DNA of 5,948 nt from Micrococcales bacterium (lineage in GTDB: Bacteria; Actinomycetota; Actinomycetes; Actinomycetales; Dermatophilaceae), in contig PKWT01000177.1 of NCBI GenBank assembly GCA_003132125.1, forward strand, positions 23,604 through 29,551, in the 5' to 3' direction. Below, in pieces: positions 1 to 4,467 of the stretch (its first letter is position 1; each line of letters starts with the position of its first letter). The position numbers and the translations under genes are program-made. Under the pieces are notes generated by a model that worked only from the letters and a program-made list of their open reading frames with translations, was not told the DNA's origin and ran no database searches.

Positions 1-666
1 CGAGTGCTGCTCGTCGACCTGGACGCGCAGGCCTGCCTGACGTTCAGCCTCGGCATTGACCCCGACGAGGTCAAGCTGAGTATCAACGAGGTGCTGGTCG
101 GGCGTGGAGTCTCGGCCCGGGACGTGATCGTGACGTGTGAGGACGGGTTCGACCTGATCCCGAGCACCATCGAGCTGGCAGGAGCCGAGGCCCAGCTGCT
201 ACCCCGGCCCGGCCGCGAGTACGTGCTGCGTTCGGCGTTGGAACCGGTGCGCGGCGACTACGACGTGATCCTGGTCGACTGCTCGCCATCGCTGGGGGTA
301 CTCACCCTCAATGCGCTGACGGCATCGCAGGGGCTGATCATCCCGATGGTGTGCGAGATGCTCAGCCACCGCGGCGTCGGACAGCTGCTCGACACAGTCG
401 CCGACGTGCAGTCGATCCTCAACCCCGAGCTCGAGGTGTACGGCATACTGCCCACGTTGTACGACGGACGCAGCAACCACACGCGTGCCGTGTTGGCCGA
501 CGTGGGGGAGCGCTACGGCATGCCGGTGCTCAGCCCGCCGATCCCGAAGACGGTTCGGTTCGCCGAAGCTCCGGCAGTGGGCCGCTCGATACTCACGACG
601 TCACGAAATTCCAAGGGCGCTCAGGCCTATCGCGACGTGGCCGCCAGTCTCTTGCCCCGCCTCTGA
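1..666 (+). CDS. ParA/Soj-family ATPase, 5'-truncated by window edge
   Basis: C-terminal 221 residues of a deviant-Walker ParA-type ATPase. Such proteins dimerise on ATP, bind DNA non-specifically and position cargo such as chromosomes or plasmids. The window opens in the Walker A' strand (RVLLVDLDAQ, residues 1-10). The P-loop (KGGxxKT) must lie before base 1, so the GTG at base 4 is not the start. Walker B is DYDVILVDCSPSLG (about 86-99), followed by LTLNALTAS, the usual ParA continuation. The stretch after IIPMV reads CEMLSHRGVGQL, where classical chromosomal ParA has something like CEYFALEGL. The C-terminal part (TRAVLADVGERYG, about 161-173) is typical. Only about 30-45 residues should be missing. 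No parB follows; the next gene converges on it. It resembles the orphan Soj/ParA-related protein near rhlE in mycobacteria (Rv3213c, from memory), so partitioning of the main chromosome is not implied. ParA superfamily is secure; the cargo is unknown. Confidence 0.93.
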   Translation, partial: RVLLVDLDAQACLTFSLGIDPDEVKLSINEVLVGRGVSARDVIVTCEDGFDLIPSTIELAGAEAQLLPRPGREYVLRSALEPVRGDYDVILVDCSPSLGVLTLNALTASQGLIIPMVCEMLSHRGVGQLLDTVADVQSILNPELEVYGILPTLYDGRSNHTRAVLADVGERYGMPVLSPPIPKTVRFAEAPAVGRSILTTSRNSKGAQAYRDVAASLLPRL

Positions 667-668
667 CT

Positions 669-700
669 GTCAGACGGTGCTGGGAGCCGTCAGACGGTGC
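669..700. repeat. 12-bp direct repeat spanning the helicase stop codon
   Basis: GTCAGACGGTGC occurs at 669-680 and again at 689-700, a 20-bp period. The second copy contains the helicase stop codon (690-692, TGA on the minus strand) and its last two codons; the first lies just outside, next to the parA stop. A 5-bp inverted pair, GACGG (673-677) and CCGTC (687-691), is formed within it and could act as a weak hairpin between the convergent genes. There is no T-run, so I call it a repeat and not a terminator. Confidence 0.6.
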
Positions 701-2321
701 CGGCGCCCGCGCCAGCGGAGTCGCCCTGACCGTTGTGGGTGCGACGGCGGTTACGGCTACGTCGTGGCTTGGCGTCCTCGGCACTCGGGGGGCGATCGCT
801 GCCGTTGGAGCGATCTGCCTTCGAGCGATCGGCAGGCGGACGCTCTCGGCCCTCCGACGAACGTGAGCCGCGGCTGGAAGATCCACCCGAGCGACCGCCA
901 CCGCTGTGACCAGCGGACGAACGGCCACGATCGGGTGGCCCACCCCTGTGGTTCTTGCCCGTCTCGCCGAGGTCCTCGACCTTCTCGGCGGCAAGGCCCT
1001 CGCGGGTCCGGCTTGACTTGGGCAGCCGGCCGGTCGCGTTCGCGGGGATGTTCATCTCCGCGTAGAAGTGCTCGGACGATGAGTAGGTCTCTGCCGCCTT
1101 GGGGATGCCCAGGTCGAGGGCCTTGTTGATCATGCCCCAGCGGTGCAGGTCATCCCAGTCGACGAACGTGACGGCGACGCCCTTGTTGCCAGCACGGGCC
1201 GTCCGGCCGATGCGGTGCAGGTAGGTCTTGTCGTCCTCGGGGCACTGGTAGTTGATGACGTGCGTGACGTTGTCGACGTCGATACCGCGGGCTGCCACGT
1301 CGGTGGCCACAAGGACGTCGACCTTGCCGTTGCGGAATGCGCGCATGGCCTGCTCGCGAGCACCCTGGCCAAGGTCCCCGTGGATGGCTGCCGCAGCGAA
1401 GCCCCGCTCAGCGAGATCGTCGGCGACCTTGGCTGCGGTCCGCTTGGTCCGGCTGAAGATGAGGGTCAGGCCGCGGTCTTTGGCCTGGAGCATGCGGGCC
1501 AGCATCTCGACCTTGTCCATGGCGTGCGCGCGGTAGACGAACTGCTCGACCGCCTTCACGGTCTGGCCGTCCTCGTCCCCGCCCATCGCCCTGATGTGGG
1601 TGGGCTGGGTCATGTAGCGACGGGCCAGGGCGACGATCGCACCCGGCATCGTGGCCGAGAAGAGCATCGTCTGGCGGCTGGCCGGGGTCTGCGCGAGAAG
1701 CTTCTCGATATCCGGAAGGAAGCCGAGGTCGAGCATCTCGTCGGCCTCGTCGAGCACGACGCTCTTGACGTAGGACAGGTCGAGGTGACCCTGCTTGGCG
1801 AGGTCGAGGAGCCGACCGGGCGTGCCGACGACGATCTCGACACCGCGCTGCAGCGCCGAGATCTGCGGCTCGAACGCTCGTCCGCCGTAGATGGTGACGA
1901 CTCGCACGCCGCGGGCCTTGCCGGCCTTTGCGAGGTCGCCGGAAACTTGGACGGCGAGCTCGCGGGTGGGTGCGACAGCGAGGGCCTGCGGCTTGCCGGC
2001 GCTCGCCAGCGTGGCGAACGCTTCGTCCTTGGGACTGATCACGCGCTGGATCATCGGTATCCCGAACCCCAGCGTCTTGCCGGTGCCGGTCTTGGCCTGG
2101 CCGATGATGTCGTGGCCACCGAGGGCAACCTCGAGCGTCATCGCCTGGATCGGGAACGGGTGGATGATGCCCTCGTCGGCCAGTGAGGCGACGATGTCGG
2201 GGTGGACGTTGAAGTCGGCAAACGTCTTCTCGACGATCGCTGGCAAGGCTGCGGTCTCGACGGGCGTCTGTGCGGTTTTCTCGGCAGCGTCAGGCGTCGC
2301 CGTGGCTTTCTTGGTGGTCAT
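690..2321 (-). CDS. rhlE: DEAD-box ATP-dependent RNA helicase (RhlE/DeaD-like)
   Basis: 543-aa cytoplasmic ATP-dependent RNA helicase; the family remodels structured RNA in ribosome assembly, mRNA decay and cold adaptation. All core motifs are present: Q motif (F37 and HPFPIQ, 54-59), motif I AKTGTGKT (76-83), Ia PTREL (118-122), Ib TPGR (167-170), II DEAD (191-194), III SAT (222-224), IV IFSRTK (288-293), V ATDVAARGIDV (339-349) and VI HRIGRTARAG (369-378). Residues 1-30 are Ala/Thr-rich linker. Residues about 455-543 form a Gly/Ser/Arg-rich disordered tail, common in actinobacterial homologues and probably RNA-binding. Start: ATG at 2321, preceded by GAGAG at 2332-2328 with 6 nt spacing. 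The frame stays open upstream to 2588, but that would overlap the divergent gene and adds no domain. It matches M. tuberculosis rhlE (Rv3211) in order and type, from memory. RhlE versus DeaD/CsdA naming is less sure than the family. Confidence 0.95.
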   Translation of the reverse strand: MTTKKATATPDAAEKTAQTPVETAALPAIVEKTFADFNVHPDIVASLADEGIIHPFPIQAMTLEVALGGHDIIGQAKTGTGKTLGFGIPMIQRVISPKDEAFATLASAGKPQALAVAPTRELAVQVSGDLAKAGKARGVRVVTIYGGRAFEPQISALQRGVEIVVGTPGRLLDLAKQGHLDLSYVKSVVLDEADEMLDLGFLPDIEKLLAQTPASRQTMLFSATMPGAIVALARRYMTQPTHIRAMGGDEDGQTVKAVEQFVYRAHAMDKVEMLARMLQAKDRGLTLIFSRTKRTAAKVADDLAERGFAAAAIHGDLGQGAREQAMRAFRNGKVDVLVATDVAARGIDVDNVTHVINYQCPEDDKTYLHRIGRTARAGNKGVAVTFVDWDDLHRWGMINKALDLGIPKAAETYSSSEHFYAEMNIPANATGRLPKSSRTREGLAAEKVEDLGETGKNHRGGPPDRGRSSAGHSGGGRSGGSSSRGSRSSEGRERPPADRSKADRSNGSDRPPSAEDAKPRRSRNRRRTHNGQGDSAGAGAGTV

Positions 2322-2355
2322 TGAGTTCTCTCGATCGGGCGCGGGCCACACGCGT

Positions 2356-2372
2356 TTCCGAAGGTCTCGGAA
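2356..2372 (-). other. Small hairpin in helicase leader
   Basis: TTCCGA (2356-2361) and TCGGAA (2367-2372) form a perfect 6-bp inverted repeat with a 5-nt loop, about 35 nt upstream of the helicase ATG. With the stem at 2423-2439 it suggests a structured 5' leader for the helicase mRNA. Such leaders are common for DEAD-box helicases that are autoregulated or cold-induced. Role inferred only from position. Confidence 0.35.
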
Positions 2373-2422
2373 GATGCGGGCCACGCTGCAAAGCGGGCCG
2401 ATCGGAGTTCTTCGTGGGTGCA

Positions 2423-2439
2423 AGCCAGTCTCACTGGCT
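2423..2439. repeat. 7-bp perfect inverted repeat in helicase/ferritin-like intergenic region
   Basis: AGCCAGT (2423-2429) and ACTGGCT (2433-2439) pair perfectly around a 3-nt spacer. In the predicted helicase 5' leader this would make a short hairpin; as DNA it could be an operator. Its core, CCAGTCTNNNTGG (2425-2437), recurs exactly 50 bp away at 2475-2487, overlapping the -10 candidate of the helicase. This favours a protein-binding site, but that is inference. Confidence 0.4.
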
Positions 2440-2476
2440 GCTGATTCGTGCCGACCGGGCACCGATGTCAGGGCCC

Positions 2477-2482
2477 AGTCTA
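2477..2482 (-). promoter_or_regulatory. Candidate -10 for the helicase
   Basis: On the minus strand 2482-2477 reads TAGACT, fitting the actinobacterial TANNNT -10 consensus. Transcription starting near 2470 would give a leader of about 150 nt before the ATG at 2321. GGAAAC lies 16 nt upstream on the same strand, but no clear TTGACN -35 is seen. It sits 12 bp from the opposing -10 candidate at 2495-2500, so the two promoters would overlap. Confidence 0.33.
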
Positions 2483-2494
2483 GCTGGTGAGCAT

Positions 2495-2500
2495 TACTGT
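2495..2500 (+). promoter_or_regulatory. Candidate -10 for the ferritin-like gene (leaderless)
   Basis: TACTGT (TANNNT class) ends 8 nt before the ATG at 2509. Transcription normally starts about 7-9 nt after such an element, so the mRNA would begin at or just before the A of the ATG. No Shine-Dalgarno sequence lies in the 15 nt before the ATG, which also fits leaderless translation, a common mode in actinobacteria. No good -35 is seen. Confidence 0.42.
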
Positions 2501-2508
2501 TTCCGTTC

Positions 2509-3291
2509 ATGGACGCCCTTGAGCAGCCGGAATCCCTCCCCGACAGGCCCGAGGGCGAGGTTGATGTGGTCGGCAGCTCAGGTGTCAAAGAGGGCAGTGG
2601 TTCCGCCGCCGAGGTCGATCCATTCTCTGATGACCCCTCCTATCGAGCGGCGGTCATCGATCTGCTTGGGGCACTGGCCTACGGCGAGCTGACGGCGTTC
2701 TCGCGGCTGGCGGCCGATGCCGAGATGGCTCCGAGCCAACCGGAAAAGGCAGCTCTGGCGCGTGTTGCTGTGGCCGAGTTCCATCACTACGAGGCGTTGA
2801 CCGGCCGGCTGAGCGAGATGGGCGCCGACCCCGACGAGGCGATGGCCCCCTTCATCGCTCCGATCGACGAGTTCCACGACCGCACCAGGCCCAGCGGCTG
2901 GCTCGAGGGCCTGGTCAAGGCCTATGTCGGAGATGGCATAGCGACCGACTTCTATCGCGAGATCTCGGCCTACGTGGATCCGTCAACGCAGACGCTGGTG
3001 CGCTCCGTGCTCGAGGACGTCGGGCAGGCGAAGTTTGCCGTCAAAGCGGTCCGAGAAGCCATCGAAGCCGATCCCTCCGTCGGAGGCCGGCTCGCACTGT
3101 GGGGTCGCCGCCTGGTCGGTGAGGCACTTTCCCAGTCGCAGCGCGTGGCCGTCGAACGCGATGCCCTGGCCAGCCTGCTCGTGGGCGGTATCAACCGCCC
3201 CGGTGCCGACCTGGCCGAGATGGGTCGGATGTTGGCCCGGCTCACCGACGAGCACACGCGGCGGATGGGCCAGCTGGGTCTGCACGCTTGA
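2509..3291 (+). CDS. MiaE-like ferritin-fold protein
   Basis: 260-aa protein resembling the MiaE_2-type family (tRNA-(ms2io6A)-hydroxylase-like), diiron four-helix-bundle proteins. Classical MiaE hydroxylates the isopentenyl group of ms2i6A37 in tRNA; that substrate is not shown for actinobacterial members. Residues 1-42 are acidic and low-complexity; the helical domain runs about 43-258. Likely ligands of the first half are E60 (AYGELTAF) and the ExxH pair E90/H93 in AEFHHYE. In the second half, candidates are D147 or E151 (TDFYREI), then E169/D170 followed by Q173 (VLEDVGQAKF), where a His would be expected for a second ExxH. No signal peptide or membrane segment is seen, so it is probably cytoplasmic. 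I chose ATG 2509 for the leaderless promoter signal. GTG at 2566 with GAGG 5 nt upstream is a real alternative, giving 241 aa and keeping the whole domain. It corresponds in position to mycobacterial Rv3210c (from memory). Family call good; activity uncertain. Confidence 0.87.
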   Translation: MDALEQPESLPDRPEGEVDVVGSSGVKEGSGSAAEVDPFSDDPSYRAAVIDLLGALAYGELTAFSRLAADAEMAPSQPEKAALARVAVAEFHHYEALTGRLSEMGADPDEAMAPFIAPIDEFHDRTRPSGWLEGLVKAYVGDGIATDFYREISAYVDPSTQTLVRSVLEDVGQAKFAVKAVREAIEADPSVGGRLALWGRRLVGEALSQSQRVAVERDALASLLVGGINRPGADLAEMGRMLARLTDEHTRRMGQLGLHA

Positions 3292-3301
3292 GCTCGCCAC
3301 T

Positions 3302-3333
3302 CGCCATACGGCCCGTCACTGCCTTGTATGGCG
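3302..3333. terminator. Bidirectional terminator hairpin between convergent genes
   Basis: CGCCATAC (3302-3309) and GTATGGCG (3326-3333) form a perfect 8-bp stem. Inside it GGC (3310-3312) pairs with GCC (3321-3323), leaving a 2-nt bulge (TT) and an 8-nt loop. It lies 10 nt after the ferritin-like stop and 20 nt after the DUF3107 stop on the other strand, the expected place for a shared terminator. There is no long T-run on either side, as is usual in high-GC actinobacteria. Confidence 0.62.
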
Positions 3334-3353
3334 GTTAGCCGCGGAACGCTGCG

Positions 3354-3578
3354 TCAGATCGTGCCGAACCCGACGGAGCCCTTCTTGGACGCGCCGACGT
3401 CGACGTAGCCGATCGTGGCCACCGGGATCATCACGCGCCGCCCCGAAGCCTCGACAAGGTTGAGCACGCCACCGGCGGTCAGCGCCGTGTTGACCAGAGC
3501 TTCGACCTCTTCAGGGGACTGGTCGGACTCCAGCACGATCTCGCGCGCGACGTTCTGCACGCCGATCTTGACCTCCAC
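3354..3578 (-). CDS. DUF3107 small conserved actinobacterial protein
   Basis: 74-aa protein of the DUF3107 family (positional equivalent of mycobacterial Rv3208A/TB9.4, from memory); function unknown. It begins with a beta-strand-like segment VKIGVQNVAREIVL (3-16), then an acidic helix SPEEVEALVNTAL (21-33). A second strand-rich half follows, with GRRVMIPVATIGYVDVG (46-62), and the tail GSVGFGTI is probably flexible. There are no cysteines, membrane segments or catalytic motifs. The start is GTG at 3578, set by the family's N-terminus and by GAAAGG at 3591-3586, 7 nt upstream. The reading frame is open back to 3749, but the extra 57 residues overlap the TetR gene, are Arg-rich and are not part of the family. 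It lies 107 nt downstream of the TetR gene on the same strand, so they may share a transcript; no convincing -10 is seen in the gap. Nothing in the sequence gives a mechanism. Confidence 0.88.
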   Translation of the reverse strand: MEVKIGVQNVAREIVLESDQSPEEVEALVNTALTAGGVLNLVEASGRRVMIPVATIGYVDVGASKKGSVGFGTI

Positions 3579-3585
3579 GGGAAAG

Positions 3586-3591
3586 CCTTTC
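3586..3591 (-). promoter_or_regulatory. Ribosome binding site fixing the DUF3107 GTG start
   Basis: The minus strand reads GAAAGG at 3591-3586, then 7 nt (CTTTCCC), then GTG at 3578. The spacing is near ideal. This supports a GTG start at the conserved family N-terminus over any of the longer in-frame starts. Confidence 0.65.
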
Positions 3592-3679
3592 GTCAGAGTG
3601 TTGATGTGCGGGGCAACGGGTGATGTGAGGAGCAACCGGCGGCGACGCCAGACATCGCGCCTCGCTCGTTGTCGTTCTG

Positions 3680-3698
3680 CGAAGGCTAACCCCCTTCG
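3680..3698 (-). other. Hairpin across the TetR stop codon
   Basis: CGAAGG (3680-3685) and CCTTCG (3693-3698) are perfect inverted arms around a 7-nt loop that contains the TetR stop codon (3686-3688, TAG on the minus strand). A competing small stem, CCCC/GGGG (3691-3694 with 3698-3701), shares the same bases. It could reduce read-through into the DUF3107 gene or protect an mRNA end, but there is no T-run. Role inferred from position. Confidence 0.35.
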
Positions 3699-4333
3699 GG
3701 GCCAGATCCTTCCCGCTCGATCTTGGGGAAGCCGCGCAAGCCACGCCACGACAGGGCCGCCACAAGCCTGGCCGCTTCGTCCCGGGGGATCGCCGAACCT
3801 TGCGACAGCCAGAAACGCGCACAGATCTGGGCCATCCCGGACAGCGCCATGCCGAGCAGATGCGCCTCGGCGTCAGGAAGGTCGGTGTCCTCCTTGATGA
3901 CCTCGGCGATGGCCTCGGCGGACGCCTGCGAGACCTTGTCGACGCATTCGCGGACGGCCGCCTCGTTGGTCAGGTCGGACTCGAACACCAACCGGAACGC
4001 CGCGCCGTCACGATCCACGAACTCGAAGTAGGCGCCAACAGCGGCTGCGACACGCTGTTTGTTGTCCGTGGTCGACGCCAGTGCTGCCCTGATCAGACCC
4101 AGGAGCTCACCCGCGTGATGGTCGAGCAACGCCAGATAGAGATCGAGCTTGCCAGGGAAGTGTTGGTACAGAACGGGTTTGGAGACTCCGGCGCGGTCGG
4201 CGATCTCGTCCATCGCTGCGGCGTGATAGCCCGACTCGACGAACACCTCTTGCGCGGCGTCGAGCAGCTGCGCCCTCCGTGCCGAGCGCGGCAGCCGTAC
4301 GCCGCGTCCTCGTGTATCTGAGCGCGTCGGCAC
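3686..4333 (-). CDS. TetR/AcrR-family transcriptional regulator
   Basis: 215-aa DNA-binding repressor. The N-terminal TetR domain is clear: RRAQLLDAAQEVFVESGY (19-36), then the helix-turn-helix region MDEIADRAGVSKPVLYQHF (41-59) and GKLDLYLALLDHH (61-73). The rest (about 80-200) is the helical ligand-binding and dimerisation domain, including FRLVFESDL (113-121); the ligand cannot be read from sequence. The start is GTG at 4333, with GAGAGGGA at 4348-4341, 7 nt upstream. Residues 1-18 are basic and may add DNA contacts. It is divergent from moeZ, with both -10 candidates inside the 134-nt gap and an imperfect palindrome in its own leader, so autorepression and control of moeZ are both possible. 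DUF3107 lies downstream on the same strand. The same TetR-DUF3107 pairing exists in mycobacteria (Rv3208, Rv3208A, from memory). The family is certain; its targets are inference. Confidence 0.94.
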   Translation of the reverse strand: MPTRSDTRGRGVRLPRSARRAQLLDAAQEVFVESGYHAAAMDEIADRAGVSKPVLYQHFPGKLDLYLALLDHHAGELLGLIRAALASTTDNKQRVAAAVGAYFEFVDRDGAAFRLVFESDLTNEAAVRECVDKVSQASAEAIAEVIKEDTDLPDAEAHLLGMALSGMAQICARFWLSQGSAIPRDEAARLVAALSWRGLRGFPKIEREGSGPEGG

Positions 4334-4340
4334 TTGCGGG

Positions 4341-4348
4341 TCCCTCTC
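4341..4348 (-). promoter_or_regulatory. Ribosome binding site fixing the TetR GTG start
   Basis: The minus strand reads GAGAGGGA at 4348-4341, followed by 7 nt (CCCGCAA) and GTG at 4333. This is the only strong SD near the TetR N-terminus, and it places a short basic tail ahead of the DNA-binding domain. Confidence 0.68.
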
Positions 4349-4373
4349 GTTCGGCCGATGACCCAGGGTGGGG

Positions 4374-4390
4374 TCGGTTCACGTGACCGA
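4374..4390. promoter_or_regulatory. Imperfect palindrome, candidate TetR operator
   Basis: TCGGT (4374-4378) and ACCGA (4386-4390) are inverted arms around a central CACGTG (4380-4385), with one extra T at 4379. The 17-bp element lies between the predicted TetR transcription start (near 4434) and the TetR GTG, so a bound repressor could block its own gene. TetR-family operators are usually near-palindromes of about 15-25 bp. The asymmetric T weakens the case, and no second copy was found in the window. Confidence 0.28.
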
Positions 4391-4440
4391 TGTCCGTGTG
4401 CTGTGCCGCGCTATCAGAGCTCACGCGGCAGGCGAAACGA

Positions 4441-4446
4441 ATTCTA
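4441..4446 (-). promoter_or_regulatory. Candidate -10 for the TetR gene
   Basis: The minus strand at 4446-4441 reads TAGAAT, a good match to the TANNNT/TATAAT -10. Transcription from about 4434 gives a leader of roughly 100 nt with the SD described above. It is separated by only 8 bp from the opposing moeZ -10 candidate, so polymerase could hardly occupy both at once. No clear -35 is seen. Confidence 0.42.
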
Positions 4447-4454
4447 CGCGCGGG

Positions 4455-4460
4455 TAACCT
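4455..4460 (+). promoter_or_regulatory. Candidate -10 for moeZ (leaderless)
   Basis: TAACCT (TANNNT class) is followed by exactly 7 nt (CATCAGC) and then the moeZ ATG at 4468. The mRNA should therefore start at, or within a base or two of, the ATG. No Shine-Dalgarno sequence precedes this ATG, which agrees with leaderless translation. The same layout precedes the ferritin-like gene. No -35 of the TTGAC type is seen. Confidence 0.5.
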
Positions 4461-4467
4461 CATCAGC

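Noticed and set aside
667..689. Intrinsic terminator between parA and the helicase
   Set aside because: Only a 5-bp GACGG/CCGTC stem (6 with a wobble pair) and an 11-bp CTGACTGTCAG palindrome at 663-673, with no T-run. Too weak to call.
351..1129. Plus-strand open frames running past the parA end over the helicase 3' end
   Set aside because: Arg/Pro/Ser-rich products in alternative frames over two well-supported genes; they look like frame shadows and carry no motif.
1143..2186. 347-codon open frame on the plus strand opposite the helicase
   Set aside because: It lies antisense to conserved helicase motifs. Its length follows from high GC at third positions of the opposite gene. Its product shows repetitive Leu/Val/Gly/Asp composition and no recognisable domain.
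2322..2588. N-terminal extension of the helicase by 89 codons
   Set aside because: The frame is open by chance through the leader. It would overlap the divergent ferritin-like gene by 80 bases and adds no domain, while the ATG at 2321 has a good SD.
3579..3749. 57-codon upstream extension of DUF3107
   Set aside because: It overlaps the 3' end of the TetR gene and is Arg-rich. The GTG at 3578 has a well-spaced SD and matches the family N-terminus.
4390..4467. 26-codon upstream extension of MoeZ
   Set aside because: It runs through both predicted -10 elements, has no SD and does not resemble the family N-terminus.
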